A stretch of 64,000 nt of DNA from the NCBI RefSeq assembly GCF_022539665.2, contig NC_081331.1, positions 6,048,501-6,112,500 of the forward strand, written 5' to 3'. The notes under the pieces were generated by a model that made no database searches, was not told the DNA's origin, and saw only the letters and a list, made by a program, of their open reading frames with translations. Of this stretch, positions 11,797-25,800 are shown piece by piece; the first letter of the stretch is position 1, and each line of letters begins with the position of its first letter. This DNA is from Daphnia carinata (Eukaryota; Arthropoda; Branchiopoda; Diplostraca; Daphniidae). The position numbers and the translations under genes are program-made.

Positions 11797-14700
11797 TTAC
11801 AGCGAATCCAAGGCAGCATTGCTTAACTGGGAGGCGTAGTAATTCACCGACTAGAAAGAAAGCATTTGATAATTAAAAGCTGAAATAATGGCAAACAGAT
11901 TTCAATTTCATACTTTGTATATGAAAGCGTACTGTTCCCCAGTTTGTACACAACCGGCCCTGTCCTGTCGAAGACGATGGACGGACCGTGGGATATCGAT
12001 ACTTCGGCTCGAATCAAGATGTCTCATGCAGACATCGATGGCCAAAACAGCACCTGTCCTTCCTGTTCCTGGGCTACAATGGACCACCATAGGAGCTCTT
12101 TGCTCCTTGGACTGTCCTTTACGAGCTTCCAGCAACAGTGAAACGATAGTTTTACCGTCTTCTGGAACACCTGTAGCTGGCCAAGAACTGTACCACAAAT
12201 GCGTGATTTCGCGCACTAGGTTGTCTTCCATTCGCTTCAGTTGGATGTGAGAAGTGACATAATTATCGCGTAATTCTCTCGATTTGAGAGTAACCTATTT
12301 ACAATTTAGATAAAAATTAAACAATCAGACCATAAACATGAGCTACGAAAAAGGAACGTACTTGATAGTCACCGTAAAGGCGATGACAATCTAAAACTTC
12401 GGATGGAGGAAGATACTCTGCGCAGCGAGAGACACCATTCTCAGACAAGTCCGTCAATTGAACTATTATCTTGCACTGATTCTCCCAAATCATCTGCCAA
12501 AAATCTTCGACTGTTTCCTCCATAGGTCCTTGGCAACCAATATAAAAATTAGGCTCTTCTTTCGGCCCCTATCCATTCAAAATCAGATAAATAGTTTACC
12601 ACCTGTGACTTCAACTATAAAATAAATCCTACCTTTATATAATTGGCATTGATATACTGTTCAATGGTATCTGCTGGCTGATTGTCTTGGACACGAATAT
12701 GAACACGCGTCTCGGGAACAGGTAAAACATTAGCATAACGATTTTTGGTTTCGACGCCTACAGGCAGTTCATCGATGCGCACAGTAGACGTGGCAATGTT
12801 ACGAAACTCAGCCTCAATGCTTGTAATAGGTTTCTCCATATACAAAGCCAGTTGAGCTGCCGTTAGAGGCACCGAAAACACCGTCTACATTCGAAAAGAT
12901 GAAATTAGCTAACTTTTAATTGTCAAAAGAAAAACAAAAATTTACCGAGTCGTCGAAGGCCTGATTACAATACGATCGTTTCGAAGCCCGCAAACTGTTG
13001 CGAACTTTGCCCCGCTGCCACGTATTGGATTGGCTGACATTATCCAAACTGTAGGCATCCATCCGTGCAGGCTGGCACGTTCCCTGCACGGCTCTTGCAC
13101 GACGCCGACGGAACACCAACAGAAGAAGAATAGCAATTGCCAGGCAGAGAATGGCTGCAATGCTGACGGAAACAGCTACAATAGTTGTAGTAGTAGAATC
13201 CTCATCGCCACTTTGCGAACCCTCTGTGCTAGGCCATTCATCATAGGGATAGTATTCCGTTGAAGTTGGATCGTAAAACGGCGGCACAGATGGTTCGTGG
13301 AAAGTTACAGGTACATTGGGTGTTGTTGGCCAACCAGCTAGTGGGTTAACATCGTGTGGGGCGGATGGCGTAGGTGGCGCTGGCTGCAGTGACCAACCGG
13401 ATGACGTGAACACAACAGCGCTAGCCGTTGTTGTTTTTAGCGTCGTCGACGGTGCCGACGTCGTGATTGGTTTGCTGGTCTCCGTCGGCAATACGGTCGT
13501 ACTGGGTGGTCGCGTTAATGCGGGAAATAATGTGGCTAGCCCAGCCGAAAGGGTAGTAGAACGACCTGATTCTTCTCGATTACCTTTCCCGTTATCGATG
13601 TTTCTTTCTTGGTCAGTCGATTCCTCCGGCTGCCAGGTAACTGTGGTCACTGGATCACTCGTACTAACCGCCATGATTGCCGCTCGTAAACTAGTTGATG
13701 GCACATTGCTTTCTGTTGTAGACAAAACGGCGACGTTTGCTTCATCAGTTACAGAAGAATTCGAAGGAACATTGATCGTAGGAGACGATTGGTTACTCGA
13801 GCTCAAAACAGTGGACAAGTCCGTTGTTACTGGACTCTCTTCTACCGGTGTTGTAAGAACATCTTCCAGCTGGCTCGTTTCTTCGTCTCCCGCTATTAGT
13901 ACGTTAGACGGTTGCGTGATTAAACTACTATTGGCCATTCCATCATCGCTCGATGATGTCAACACAACATTGTCTTCCACCTCGATATCTGTAGAATTCA
14001 TATCGATAGGTATAACGGTAGACGTTTCATTGATCATTGGAAACGTTTCATTTGCAAACGAGTTTTCTGTAGCGTTGAAGGTTTCTTCTACTCCATCCAG
14101 TTGGCCAGTCAGTTCTATTGTTGCATTATGAGCGACATCTTCCGAATTTACAATCGGAAGAACAAGAGAACTGTTATCAACTAAAAGAGGGTTATCGTTT
14201 AGTTGTTGTGTTTGATTGACCAAGACTGGGACAGATCCTGTGGCTGGAGTTTCACTTGTAACCGAAACGTGTCCTGTTTCTGGAATTTCACTCGGAACTT
14301 GATCTGTGGCTGCAACTGGAGCAACCGTTGGCACTATGACTGGCATCGTGCTAAGAACTGGAATTGATCCTATGGATGTAGTAACTTCGCTTGGAACCGG
14401 ACTTGACGATATGGGTGTAATTTCTGCTGGAACGGGAACGGATGAAGCGACAACAGAATCATTAGCTTGTGGATCAGCTATGATTGTAAACGTAGGACCA
14501 GAACTAGCATCGTCCAGATCAAAACGAACGACAGCCGGCCGAGATGAAACAGGAGGTAGTGTGGCCGTCGGCGTTTCCGTAGATGGTACCCGGATACTGC
14601 TAGATATCGTTCGTTCCGTGCTGGTTGTTGCAGTCCGGGATTGAGTGGCCAAAATAGTCGGAAGAGGTCGCAGTAATGGTGTTGGTCGAATGACAAGTGT

Positions 14701-15162
14701 CGAAGGTCCAGGTGGTGGTGGTCGGACAGAAACTGGAGACGGAAAGGGAGTCGCTTGAGGGAAATTCGATTGCGGCAAAGGTGGTGACACAAGACGAGTG
14801 GAGGCCCAAACTATTGGCGTCCAATCATTATTATTGCTAGACCGTAGGCTATTGTCCAACGTAGAGCCTGCTGATTGGCTACCCGTTTGCGAGGCGATAA
14901 GCTGCGTTGGATCGTCTTCAAAATCCGAATTGAGAAGAATTCTTGCCCGTAAATCGTTCGGCGGGAGGGCTGTTATTTCCTTATCGACTGAACGGACCGT
15001 GGTGGCTTCCAAGGCCGGCACTAGCGTGACTGGAGCATCTGTGGTGATCCATTCCGTGGTAATCTCATCTGGCTGAATCTCCTGGCTAGCAGCCGTCATC
15101 CAACAGACGAGGCCAACGAGGACAACAATCAATTCAATCCGCATCACGACCGTCGTCTTCAT
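11797..15162 (-). CDS. Receptor-type protein tyrosine phosphatase, mucin-like ectodomain, single PTP domain with WPA instead of WPD
   Basis: Five exons: 12946-15162, 12633-12884, 12362-12568, 11914-12294 and 11797-11850. All are in frame, 1036 residues. The start MKTTVVMRIELIVVLVGLVC is a signal peptide; an ATG at 15234 would only add a hydrophilic lead. About 630 residues of Ser/Thr/Pro/Val-rich, N-glycosylation-rich ectodomain follow, with no Ig or FN3 fold visible. The membrane segment is VAVSVSIAAILCLAIAILLL (about 659-681), then a stop-transfer RRRRARA. The PTP domain has the KNRY loop, QYINANYIK, and the signature VVHCSPGTGRTG with nucleophile Cys at about 965. QTGEQY near the end matches the Q loop. 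The WPD-loop aspartate is replaced by alanine (SWPATGVPE, residue about 932). That is expected to cripple catalysis while leaving substrate binding possible. The closest orthologue was not identified. Confidence 0.9.
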
Positions 15163-18100
15163 GGCAACTGGATAAGCAAAAGGACAACATTTATCAAAAA
15201 CAATAGAGCACCAATCGATAATCAAGTCACGCACTTCCCAGCCTACTCTCTCAGCTTACCACTCGCGACTCTATATTATCCGGTCTAATAAAGTCACTTT
15301 TGTTTTGTTTCCCTCCTGGATATAATTATGGATTAAGGCCGAGGTTCCATTGATCCTTACTATTCATCCCAGTTTTCGTTATAAATCAATATTTCTTTAT
15401 CTATTCTAGTTGCGCATAGGTCACGCAACTTTCACAAGGATTCGCCACGAAAATCCATTCATCATCTCATGTGCCATTTAAAACGATTACCTGAAAAGTG
15501 AAAACCAAGGAGATCGTGCGTTAAACAGACCTCGTTAGTCGACCGTATCACGTGGCATCACGACCAAAAAAAAAATGAAATGAAAATTCGTTTGGGGTGG
15601 CACGTTTCCGATTTGCCGAATGAAATTGTGACGCAACATTCAAAACAACTAGAAACAATACAGAATCGCGGTCAGGTCGAGATTAGAAACTGAAACACGC
15701 CTACCATTCATACGGCATCGGATTGCACATTCACGGGGTGTACAATTTCCTCTACCTTGCCAACCCAGCTCAGTGCCTGGTAACCACAACAAAACGTGTG
15801 CAAACACAATATATTGGGGGAAAAGACAAGTTGGCTTCTAGAACCATAACGAACTTAACTTTTCTTCTTTCTCTTTTTTTTACGATATGATCTACCACCA
15901 AAAAAAGGTGAAATTTCTCGTTCCCATAACGAAAGGACGTTGGAACATTGGTGTCTCCCTTTTACCCAATTTTTTGTAAATAATGGAATCGCGGTGTATA
16001 AAGGAAATTGGGGTGGAAATGAGGGCCTAGCATGACGTATACGATACACTAAATGGATATAAAAAGGACACAAAAATGTGTAATACGTTGTGGAATAGAA
16101 TGAAAAAAAATAATTTTGAATGAGCCACTTCCGTTGGAACCTTCTCCACCCCTGATGGTAACCCACATCGAAAGTTCATCGTCAACGGATTCTACTTTTT
16201 TACCTGACAACAAACAATTTCGGTATAATCTTCTTACTTTTGTCTCTTTTTTGCTGTAAAGGAAAAGTTTTTGGACGCCAGACGCTTTTTTTGTCGTTAA
16301 AACCCGTTACGGGCGCCAACGTCCACTGCGACAGACGCACGACGTCGACGGAAGTGAAACCCGCGTCTTGATTTTAACGATAATGGCAACTAATTTATGT
16401 TTTACGACAATTCTCATACGGTATTATTCGTTTACGTCAAACAACACAAGAGCAGATTTTACACATCCAAACGATGGGCCGAAAACAAACACCAAACTAC
16501 TTTGATGTAGAAAGTATCTGATCATTGTTCGTTGTTGCCATATTCAAACGAATTTTTTCTATTTTTTGAAAAATGGATTCAATGAAGAGAACCAAAAAAG
16601 CCATGGCTACTGGGTAGAGAACTCGATTCAAGGTTAAAACAAATTCCTCGAGGCCATCATGGCCGTGTCGTACCTGGTTGGATTTTCTTAAGGAAAGGTT
16701 CTTCGAGAAAGTAGAAAACAAATGAAGGAAGAAAATACGTTTGTCTTGTTTAGCAAATCAGACTCTTTTGGGACACAAACTCCCCCGTTGACTATCGTTA
16801 GAGGCTGTACAGTTTCTGTGTCCGTTTAGTCGCCATTACTAACAGCCCTCATAGTTTTCTGGTCTCTGACCTATTTGATAATTCTTTACCAAGACTTGGC
16901 ACATGCATTATTCATACAATAGGCACACCTCATCCATAAACACTGGCGAAATAAACGAATTTTATCTCTGAAAATTTTCTTAGGCTGCCCCCACCCCTCT
17001 AGAAAACCTCAAGGCAAAAGAGGCAACAAACCTGTGTTATGTTTACCGTTTCTTTTGTTTTGCTTTTTTCTCTCCTGACGAGGTCACAATCGCCGTGGCA
17101 TTCTCTGATCAGCAGCTGCGTGACTCACGCGGCTACAGCGACCAAATTCCAACGTAGTTGTTCTGTATTGTTGAATAGAACGAAAGTTTGCCACTGACGA
17201 TGCACTAAAAAAAACTGCAAAAACACTCGGCGTACACTTTTTTTGTCTTTCTCCACTAGTCGAAATGGGAAAGATCTCGTAGAGAAACTGCAAAAACTGT
17301 GCGGTTGGGTGGTATTGTTGCTGTGCGTGGGTTTCTTTTTAATATTGCAGACGAGAAACGCTAAAGCAACCTGTCGCCGAGCGGTGCAGAACTAAGAATG
17401 CAATGGAATAGTGGGAGAAAGAGGAAACCCTGGTCTCTTTCTCTCTCTGTGTGTGTATGCCACTTGAATAGAGCAAGGAGGGAAAAGGAATGGCCCTTAT
17501 TATTGTCGGTTGCCCCGGGCTACCACCTTTTTGCTATGTCTTACCTTTCGTATTCACCTGGTTTGGGTGGGTGGTGTTTACGGGGTTCCATTATCCTACG
17601 CACTACTGTAGCGCCTCCAAGCGACCAATTGTTGAAACTCTGTCTCATCACAATTTTTTTCGTTCGAGCAAACATTCCTTTTGACCGTTAACATTCTCAT
17701 GCCCAATACCTTTTTTCGTCTCTTTTCACATAAACGTGAACTCCCTAAGTTAGAATGTTGCTTAAAATTTAAAAGAAAAAAACCGTATGCCGATTCCGTT
17801 GAACGGTCGCTACAGCGGCTACGTATTTTTCCCATATCGTCTGCTAAAAAGGCAATCTTTTCCACCATGCGATTTTCGAAGTAAACGGGTAATTCTAGAC
17901 TCTAGAGAGCTGGTTGCCTTTTCAACAGAAAACACTATTACCACTTTCGTTTAACTCGGTTCATTGCACTTTCTCTATCCACTTTCTCCGTTTTAATGGA
18001 TCCTCCTCCCATTAAATAAAACGTGCAGTGATACGCCATTTTTTATTGCATCCTAGCCTCCTCTCAACAAATGAATACTAAACAGAGTAGGCCAAACAGA

Positions 18101-19229
18101 AGGTAAACAAAAAAAAATTTGCTTTTAGATAATGAACCCTATTCATTCATGTGGAAATTCTTACAGAATAGTTATCATTTATTTCTACTTGTGGGAAATA
18201 ATTAATACTGATGGAAGTCATCCCGTTATTCATTCGACGGCGACTGTATGATTGCTCGATTTGTTCTTGTAATCTTACTTCCGTGTTTTGCTCGTTCCAT
18301 TTTGAATTCCCTAAGAATTGATTGTTTGTTTTGTAGGCGTTTGCAATGCCCTACGGCTCGATAACTCTTCATCCTGTTTGCCAGCAAGTGAAGCAAGTAA
18401 GTTCGGTTTAAAAAAAATAAAAAAAAGCAATACAACTTCCGCACATTCGGAACTTGACTGTCGAAGTCGTGTAGTTGTTCCGCGTGAGAAGGGCTCAACG
18501 ATGCTAGCGGTTAGACCGCAAGAATGTCATCGGTATGTATTTTGCGTGTCTTATTATTTGGTTCACCCGGCTGCCTATAGCAGAGGTATGTTCGGCATGA
18601 TACATGAGAAAAAAAAAACCCAAATTGCTATGCATCGTATTACATAATACAACTTCATACTCTACCAAATTCTCTCTATATTCAATCTATTGACTATGCT
18701 ATAGAAAGAGACAAGTAATATCCCATTCTGATATGGCTTATAAAAATCCACCCACCTTCTACTTTTCAATGTAACGCTTTCTTTTCCCCAAAGAAAACCC
18801 CCTCACCGTGGCTGAGCGAATATACTAGTTGTTATTACTTACAAAAGTTTTCTTTCCCAGCTCTTTGAACAATATAAAAGCCAAGCGTAGAAACTAGGAA
18901 AATTTCGAACGACAACCAGCAGAAATTATTAACCTATTGCTAATGGGCTGTGGAAAGTTGTCACGCAGGTCACGTTAACTTCTAAGCTGTTTCTTTTGTT
19001 GGTACATTTTTGGAAAAACGTGCTGTGTTTGAGGAAACCATAGCGTACCGATTTCGTCCTCTGTAGCACACTGCAGTGTGATCTAATTAATTTAAAGAAA
19101 CCTGCTCTCGCTATCGATTGATATGCAATCGACATTTTAGCAGACGACTCTTACGCTGTCAAAATTCTGACCGCGAGAAACTTAACCGGTTTCACATTAA
19201 AGCTAATTGGTGGTTAGTTTTTCTTCATT
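15163..19229. other. Intergenic region, regulatory/5' UTR sequence of the receptor phosphatase
   Basis: About 4 kb without a recognisable protein gene. It separates the start of the receptor phosphatase (minus) from inositol monophosphatase (plus), so it should hold both promoters and probably non-coding first exons of the phosphatase. On the minus strand a usable splice donor is seen near 17058. At 18337-18398 a stretch is bounded by TTTGTTTTGTAG and GTAAG on the plus strand, resembling a small exon. Several short ORFs here have no family signature and I do not call them. Confidence 0.4.
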
Positions 19230-20680
19230 ATGACAGAATTCAATGTAGAAGTAGTTTTTGAGGTCGCGTTAAAGGCAGTGAAAGATGCAGGAGAGGTACG
19301 TTTCACTATTTAATTTATAATTCTTTGAGCTGAAACTAAATTATGCTCACGAACTTTGTGATTAACAATAGATTATCAAAGAAGCTTTTTATAAGAAGAA
19401 ATCTGTGCTCACCAAATCTTGTGAGGTCGATCTCGTGACAGAAACCGATCAGGCGGTAGAGAAAATGTTGATTGGCAGGATTAAAGAAAACTTTCCTAAT
19501 CACATGTAATTGTTTCATTGTTTGTTTTGTTAGACTTAAAACAAATCAATACATTCCATTTTGTGGTTTACAGGTTTATAGGAGAAGAATCTGTGGCAGC
19601 TGGAGAAAAGTGTGACCTTACGAATGACCCCACCTGGATTGTTGACCCAGTTGATGGGACAATGAACTTTGTGCACTCCTTCCCTCATTCATGCATTTCT
19701 CTTGCGGTCTTGTATCATAAAGATGTTCACATTGGCATCATCTTCAACCCAATTCTAGACCAAATGTACACAGCCAAACGTAATCAGGGAGCATTTCTCA
19801 ATGATAAGCCAATCCGAGTCTCTGAGGAAGAAGGTATTTTAAGAAAAGGGATAATTTAAAAATTTTTTAAAGTTTATTTTTTACTTCTCCCAAGACCTGA
19901 GCAAATCGTTAGTTATTGCTGAATTTGGCACAAACCGTGATACCAAAAAAATGGAAAGCGTTCTTAAAAACGTCTCAGCGCTTATGAACAAAGTTCATGG
20001 GTAAGTACAAATTACCGTTTGTTAACAGGGTGAACTTCTAATAGCTCGGTTGTCACAAGCGCACGAACATTTCGTAGGAAAACAATTTCCCAAGAAACAA
20101 AAGTTCGACAATGTCTAGCCTTTATGTATTAGTAATGAGTTCTGTTTCAGCCCGTCGTCGATTTGAGTATCATATTGTACATGTTAACACACATAACCAT
20201 TTCTCTCCATCTTTTCAGTGCCACATGCTTATGTCATGAAAATAAAACTAATTCCTTCTATTCTGGGCGATAGATTACGTGCTATGGGAAGCGCTGCATT
20301 GAATATGGCCTCAGTCGCAGCTGGCGGGGCGGATTGCTACTTCGAATTCGGGATTCATGTTTGGGACATAGGTAGTGTTTAAATCATAAAAAAACTGACT
20401 TCAGACGTTAACCTACCACCTATTATGCAATTTTATTCAAAACAGCCGCCGGAGCGCTCATTATAAAGGAGGCAGGAGGTATCTGTCTTGACACTGAAGG
20501 TACTGAAATCTAAAGTAGTAGATTAAATCTTAGATCGTTCCATGACATCACGAATAATTTTCTTTACATAAAGGAGGACCATTGGATTTGATGTCACGGC
20601 GAATGATATGTGCCTCGTCAGAAAAACTGGCTCTGCAAATCATTCCTCTACTTGACCAATTGAAATTTGAAAGAGACTAA
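19230..20680 (+). CDS. Impa1: Inositol monophosphatase (IMPA1-like)
   Basis: Mg2+-dependent, Li+-sensitive phosphatase that releases free inositol from inositol monophosphates for the phosphoinositide cycle; cytosolic. Seven exons: 19230-19295, 19372-19505, 19574-19833, 19895-20000, 20274-20371, 20446-20499, 20574-20680. In frame, 274 residues against 277 in human IMPA1. Motifs: DLVTETDQAVE, FIGEESVAAGE (metal ligand Glu), and motif A WIVDPVDGTMNF with both Asp ligands. In exons 5-6 GSAALNMASVAAGGADCYFE and IHVWDIAAGALIIKEAGG carry motif B (WDxAAG). An AATAAA signal lies about 35 bases past the stop. It lies head-to-tail with WDR45B, about 480 bases apart. Confidence 0.96.
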
Positions 20681-21157
20681 CATAGCTGATTTGTGGGATT
20701 TGAATTCTACTTGAAATAAAACCAAAGCTCTTAAGTTAACTGTTGAGTTAAGGAATTTAAAAATATAATGAAACAATAATTTAAATAAAATAATTTTGAT
20801 TTTTTTAGTTTTTCCATTGTGTTTGATCACATCAGAAATAATAAGCTCTTGTTGGTTGAAATCATGATTAGCTTTCTAATTAGTTTTCTACAAACTTTCC
20901 GAATTAACCGGTTGTGTTAATTTGTTTCCTTCGGTACGTTATCTACTGAATTTTTGATCGTGACATTAGCTTATAGCTAAATATAGCTATTTGTATTTTG
21001 AGATTTTTTTTTTTTACCAAATTTGAGTTTTAAATGTGCAGTCAATTGACTTGGCAACCCAGTTTGAGTCTAAACAATGAGCCTCTGCTCCCCTGTCACA
21101 TCTCAGTTTGGATGTCTAGCGAAATAAAATAAACGAAACAAATCTTTTAAAGAAAGA

Positions 21158-22864
21158 ATGAACATCGGTTGCAGCTCGTCTGTAAAAAATGGATTAATTT
21201 ACGCAGGTTTTAATCAAGATCAAGGTATTTATTGTGATAAAAATTTACTTATCTACGCGTTAACGCCGTCACTTCATGGTCAATGTAGGATGTTTTGCTT
21301 GCGGAACCGAAAACGGATTTCGAATATATAATTGTGATCCTTTAAGGGAAAAAGAGAGGCAACATTTTGTTGATGGAGGTGTTGTTTTATAATATCTTTG
21401 TTTACTTGTTTTTTTATATAATTCAAGAGTTTCCATTTTCAGGTGGAGTGGCACATGTTGAGATGCTTTTCAGATGCAATTATTTAGCCCTGGTAGGGGG
21501 TGGCAACCAACCAAAATATCCCCCAAATAAAGGTAAAATTAGTTTCAAAGTCATTGTTGACATTACGTTAAGTTGGATTTTCCTTTTTTTTTTGTGTTCC
21601 TGCAGTACTTATTTGGGATGACCTTCAGAAACGACCAGTAATAGAAATTGAGCAATCTAGTTCAATCAAATCAGTTCGTTTGAGGAGGGACAGGATTGTT
21701 GTGGTCCTTGACACAATGGTGAAGGTTTGTAGTATTACACATTAAACCTAAGCATCTGTCTACAAATAAAAACGTTTTAGGTCTACACGTTCACACTTGT
21801 TCCTCAACAACTACATGTGTTTGAAACCTGTATGAATTCTTGTGGATTGTGCACTCTATGTCCCAGCAGTACTAACTCTTTATTGGCACTTCCAGGTAAC
21901 TATTACTATAAACTGCTAATGCCTCGATTGAAACACTGTTTTTCTGGCTGATCATGTTTGCAGGACGTAAGCCTGGTCAAGTGCAACTCATAGACTTGGC
22001 ACGTACAGAGAAGGCTCCTGTTGAGATAGCGGCCCATCAAGCTGCCCTCTCCTGCCTGGCGCTTAACTCTCAAGGTACACGGTTAGCAACAGCATCTGAA
22101 AAGGTAATATTCTTATGCCCAATGGGCTGTGGTGAATGAATGACTTCATGTTGAACTCTTCTTGGTATTTAAGGGCACGCTAATTAGGATATTCGACACA
22201 TCATCAGGTAATTTGATCAGTGAACTAAGACGAGGGGCACAACCAGCAACAATTTATTGGTAAGAATTCTCTAGCGTAGTCATCATAGGTCAAAATCTGA
22301 TCTGATAAAATTCCTTTTCGGAAAACAGTTTGAATTTCAACTCTGATTCGTCACTGCTTTGCGCGGCTAGCGACCATGGTACAGTTCATATTTTCGCAGT
22401 GGAGGATTCCAAAAAGAATCGACATTCTTCGTAAGTTAGCATTCATTGATCCCAAATGAGAACTATGTAAAACATAAATCTCACGAAATCGAAAATCAAC
22501 ATGAAGCGATATTCAAATCAATCATAAAATCCGCTGTACATTTGTTTGTTTTACAGATTGTCAGCGAGCTTTCTTCCCAAGTACTTTTCGTCACAGTGGT
22601 CCTTCACGAAATTCGACATTCCTGGTAGTCATCAGTGTATCTGTGCCTTTGGAGCGGAACCCAACTCAGTGATAGGTATGTCATGTTCGACATTTCTTCT
22701 TGTATTGTTTATTATATTTAATTTATTCTTTTTTTTTTCAAAAACAAAAATACGTATCAGCTATTTGTGCTGATGGATCGTACTATCGTTTCGTTTTCAA
22801 CTCAAAGGGCGAATGCACCCGTGACAAGTACGCCCAGTTCTTGGAAACGGACGCCAGTGATTGA
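21158..22864 (+). CDS. Wdr45b: WIPI3 / WDR45B, PI3P-binding beta-propeller of autophagy
   Basis: PROPPIN family seven-bladed propeller that binds PI3P/PI(3,5)P2 on the phagophore and works with ATG2 in autophagosome growth. Ten exons: 21158-21224, 21289-21378, 21443-21532, 21606-21724, 21781-21895, 21964-22103, 22174-22259, 22329-22430, 22557-22675 and 22761-22864. About 343 residues, the usual family length. Signatures: [62 protein letters not shown], the lipid-binding motif ELRRG (L/FRRG), DHGTVHIFA, and [13 protein letters not shown]. It resembles WDR45B (WIPI3) rather than WDR45 (WIPI4). The third exon has two in-frame acceptors six bases apart (21443 or 21449), so two residues are uncertain. 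Confidence 0.96.
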
Positions 22865-25800
22865 AATTGTAGCTAAAAGCAGCCACGAATTTGTATCCAA
22901 CACTCGATCCCTCTTTTTTTTCTGTACAGTACGCCATTTGACGCTTGGATGATGTATTCAAGTTGTATAAGAGATGCTAGATGAAAACCAAACTATACTG
23001 TCGGTTAGGTCTAGAAAACATTTCATCATATATCGTTATCTTGATTGACATACACACACCGCATTGTTAAAACATTTCAGCGTGAAGCCAGCTCTCTCTT
23101 TCTACTGAATGCCATGCATCTCCGGGAGAGTTATTGTATCGTGGTAGGGAAAAAAAAAATCAAGTAAAACGTAAAAGTGCGGGTATATTGTAAGAACAAA
23201 CTTTTTCTATACGGTTTTTGTTTATTCACATTGGACGGTTCCAAATTGATTTGTTGCGCTTTAATTCTAGTTCCCATTTTGCTCGCGTTATGTTCCTTGT
23301 AGCTCGATTCGAAAAATCAAGAATAATTAAATAAAATACACGAAAAATAGATTTCAGTACTGCTACTTCTGACCATGCCACACGAATTGAAAGCGTCGGA
23401 CTTTCTCCAGCTGCTGTCACCTCATTTTTTTTTTCTTCTTTATTGAATCCGCAGGTGGCAAAGGCCACCCGCAGCGAAGATTGCGATCGGCTTTTAGTGC
23501 ACACAATTTCGATGTACTAAAAGACACGCAGAGAAAAAAAAAATGTGGGATAACATGACCCCAACCTGATTGCATTTTTTCGTATATATCTCCTTCCTTT
23601 CATCTCGTTTTCCATCTCGGACCCTCTTCTATCAGCAAATACATAAAGCGAACGAAACTAGACTTTCCCTATTGGTTGATGGCCTCTATGACCATCTGAT
23701 ACACTCTCGTTTTTCTCTTTTAGCTTCTTCTCATTTTCTAAACAAATTGGAAAAGAACCTCGCAGAAAAGAACGTGGGAGTATAAGTGCAGCAATTTTTG
23801 TAAAAAAACGGAAACAATAATAATGAACCAAACGATTCTTGCGGGAGACCCTCCTTCCATATTGACACACGCCTATGGATGACATATCGTCACTTTCGTC
23901 CCATTGACCTACTTGTTCCTAACAATATACATGAGGGATACGTGTTTTTGAAAACGCGAAGGGGGAGATGGTGATCGATAACACGAAATGCGGGCATGTG
24001 TTGCTCGTTTTAACTGAGATACAGTGCGGTCAGTAAATTTGTATCGTAAACCTGACAAAAGATGAAACATGGTATGACTTTGGCTCTGACCTCTTTCTTG
24101 AAAAAAAATAGCAATTCATAACGTGGAAATGGACTTGACCAAAAGACTGTCAAAACGATCAAAGCGAAACTGTAAGTCTCTTGAGAATTTGCCATGTTCC
24201 AGTATAGTTTTGAAAGACCGAAGAGTACCTTGTATAATGAACTAAATAACCATCTTCTTTGACGACGTGAATGCGCAGTAGATAGCGTGTAAGTTGACGA
24301 GCAACCGAACCGACGGAAGGGTGAAAATGGATCTACGGGAAAACCGTGGTTGCTCCCGGCATCCGTACGTAATTGGACAGTCACATCCGCCAACTTGATC
24401 GTAGGAGTCTAACACAAGTCCGCTTTTCAAATATATGGGAGATACCGAACTATTTAAAACGAAAACTGCGTATGGCAGAATCAAGGGTCTTAATTACTTG
24501 CACACATCGACTATGAATTGATGATCATATCGAATGACGGTTGGCGGTACAGTGATGTTGATAGAGTTCTATTGCATCTCGATTGAATGACGGTAGTAAA
24601 AGGAATGCTGGAACCGTGTCTCTACCATCCGTCTCTCAGTTCCCTGATTGGTTTCTATAGACGTAGGAGTTAACTGCCTATTGCATGTGTTGTGAATAAT
24701 AAGAAGAAAAGATAACATTATAGAGGAACGCAACTTGCGTATTTACCCTCTTTCAGTGTAGATAGCGACTGCTGCTTATTCCCAGCTATTCATCACTGTT
24801 AGCCATAGAGTGACGTCGTTGGTAGGGGAGGAGCAATATATACAAATTGGGATGAACAACTTTTAACTTGACGATATTTAAAAGGCCTTTTTTCGTAGAA
24901 AGTGTAAATGGAATAAAGAACTTGTGTAAAGATAAATCTAAGGAATTCGTTTTTTTTTCTGTATTTTTGGAAATTGGTGTTGGTATACAGTCTTATCTTT
25001 CAGACTGATGTGTGTAGACATCACGTGATGTGTCCCGACATCGTGCGTTCCGGCACTTTCAATTATTGACGGACAAATACACAGGAAATGGGTATAACAA
25101 AACCCAGACATACGAAAATGAATTAATGATTCACTTTGTTGGTGATCAATGTAAATATGGCGTCTTCTGCCTTTTGTTTACTTTGTGCATTTCTATTAAA
25201 CGTTGCGCATAAGTTTCTGTTTGTTAAGCATGTACATGCAATTCTCTTTCTATGTTTAAAAAAACAGTCCAACTCGTCGTGTAAAAAGGAAACAAAGTAT
25301 GCAGATCTAAATGTTCCTGTTGCCATGACGAGACAGAAAAAATATTTATGCCAGCGCTTTCGACAAAGAAACGAAGTGGCTGAAATGTATTCGACGCCCA
25401 GGTCGGTGGTGCTACTATTTATAGAAGCTCTGATTAAATTATAGAGAACCCTTCAAGTTGAACATCCAACACTTTGTTGCGAGTGTCTGTAAAAACGCAT
25501 GCACGTAACAGCGTCTACTTTCAACTGATTGTACCGATAAACTAAACGAATAAAAGAAAAAAAAAAGAAATAAAGAAGAGGTCGTTGTACTCTGCCCGGA
25601 AAACTCAACGACCCTCACTGTCATCCATCACGTTGGCAGTCGCGGACATGACCCTCCTTGTTCCTATACTTTCTCCATCCATTTCTTCATTATACCACCC
25701 AGAGTAGTTACGCACTTGTGCGTGTGTGTACACACAACTGGCTCTTCTGCATTGGACGTGTAAACGACAAGCGGCCTGCTAACGACCTAAACCTATTTAG

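Noticed and set aside
13316-14131. Long plus-strand open frame of about 270 codons opposite the receptor phosphatase
   Set aside because: It is the antisense of the low-complexity Ser/Thr/Val ectodomain. Repetitive codon use suppresses stops on the other strand, and no signature or splice context supports it.
17398-17884. Cluster of overlapping short ORFs in the phosphatase upstream region
   Set aside because: Low-complexity, no motif, frames overlap on both strands without splice logic.
24010-24393. 127-codon minus-strand frame in the gene desert
   Set aside because: No recognisable domain, no acceptor/donor pairing with neighbours, and a composition typical of random AT-rich sequence.
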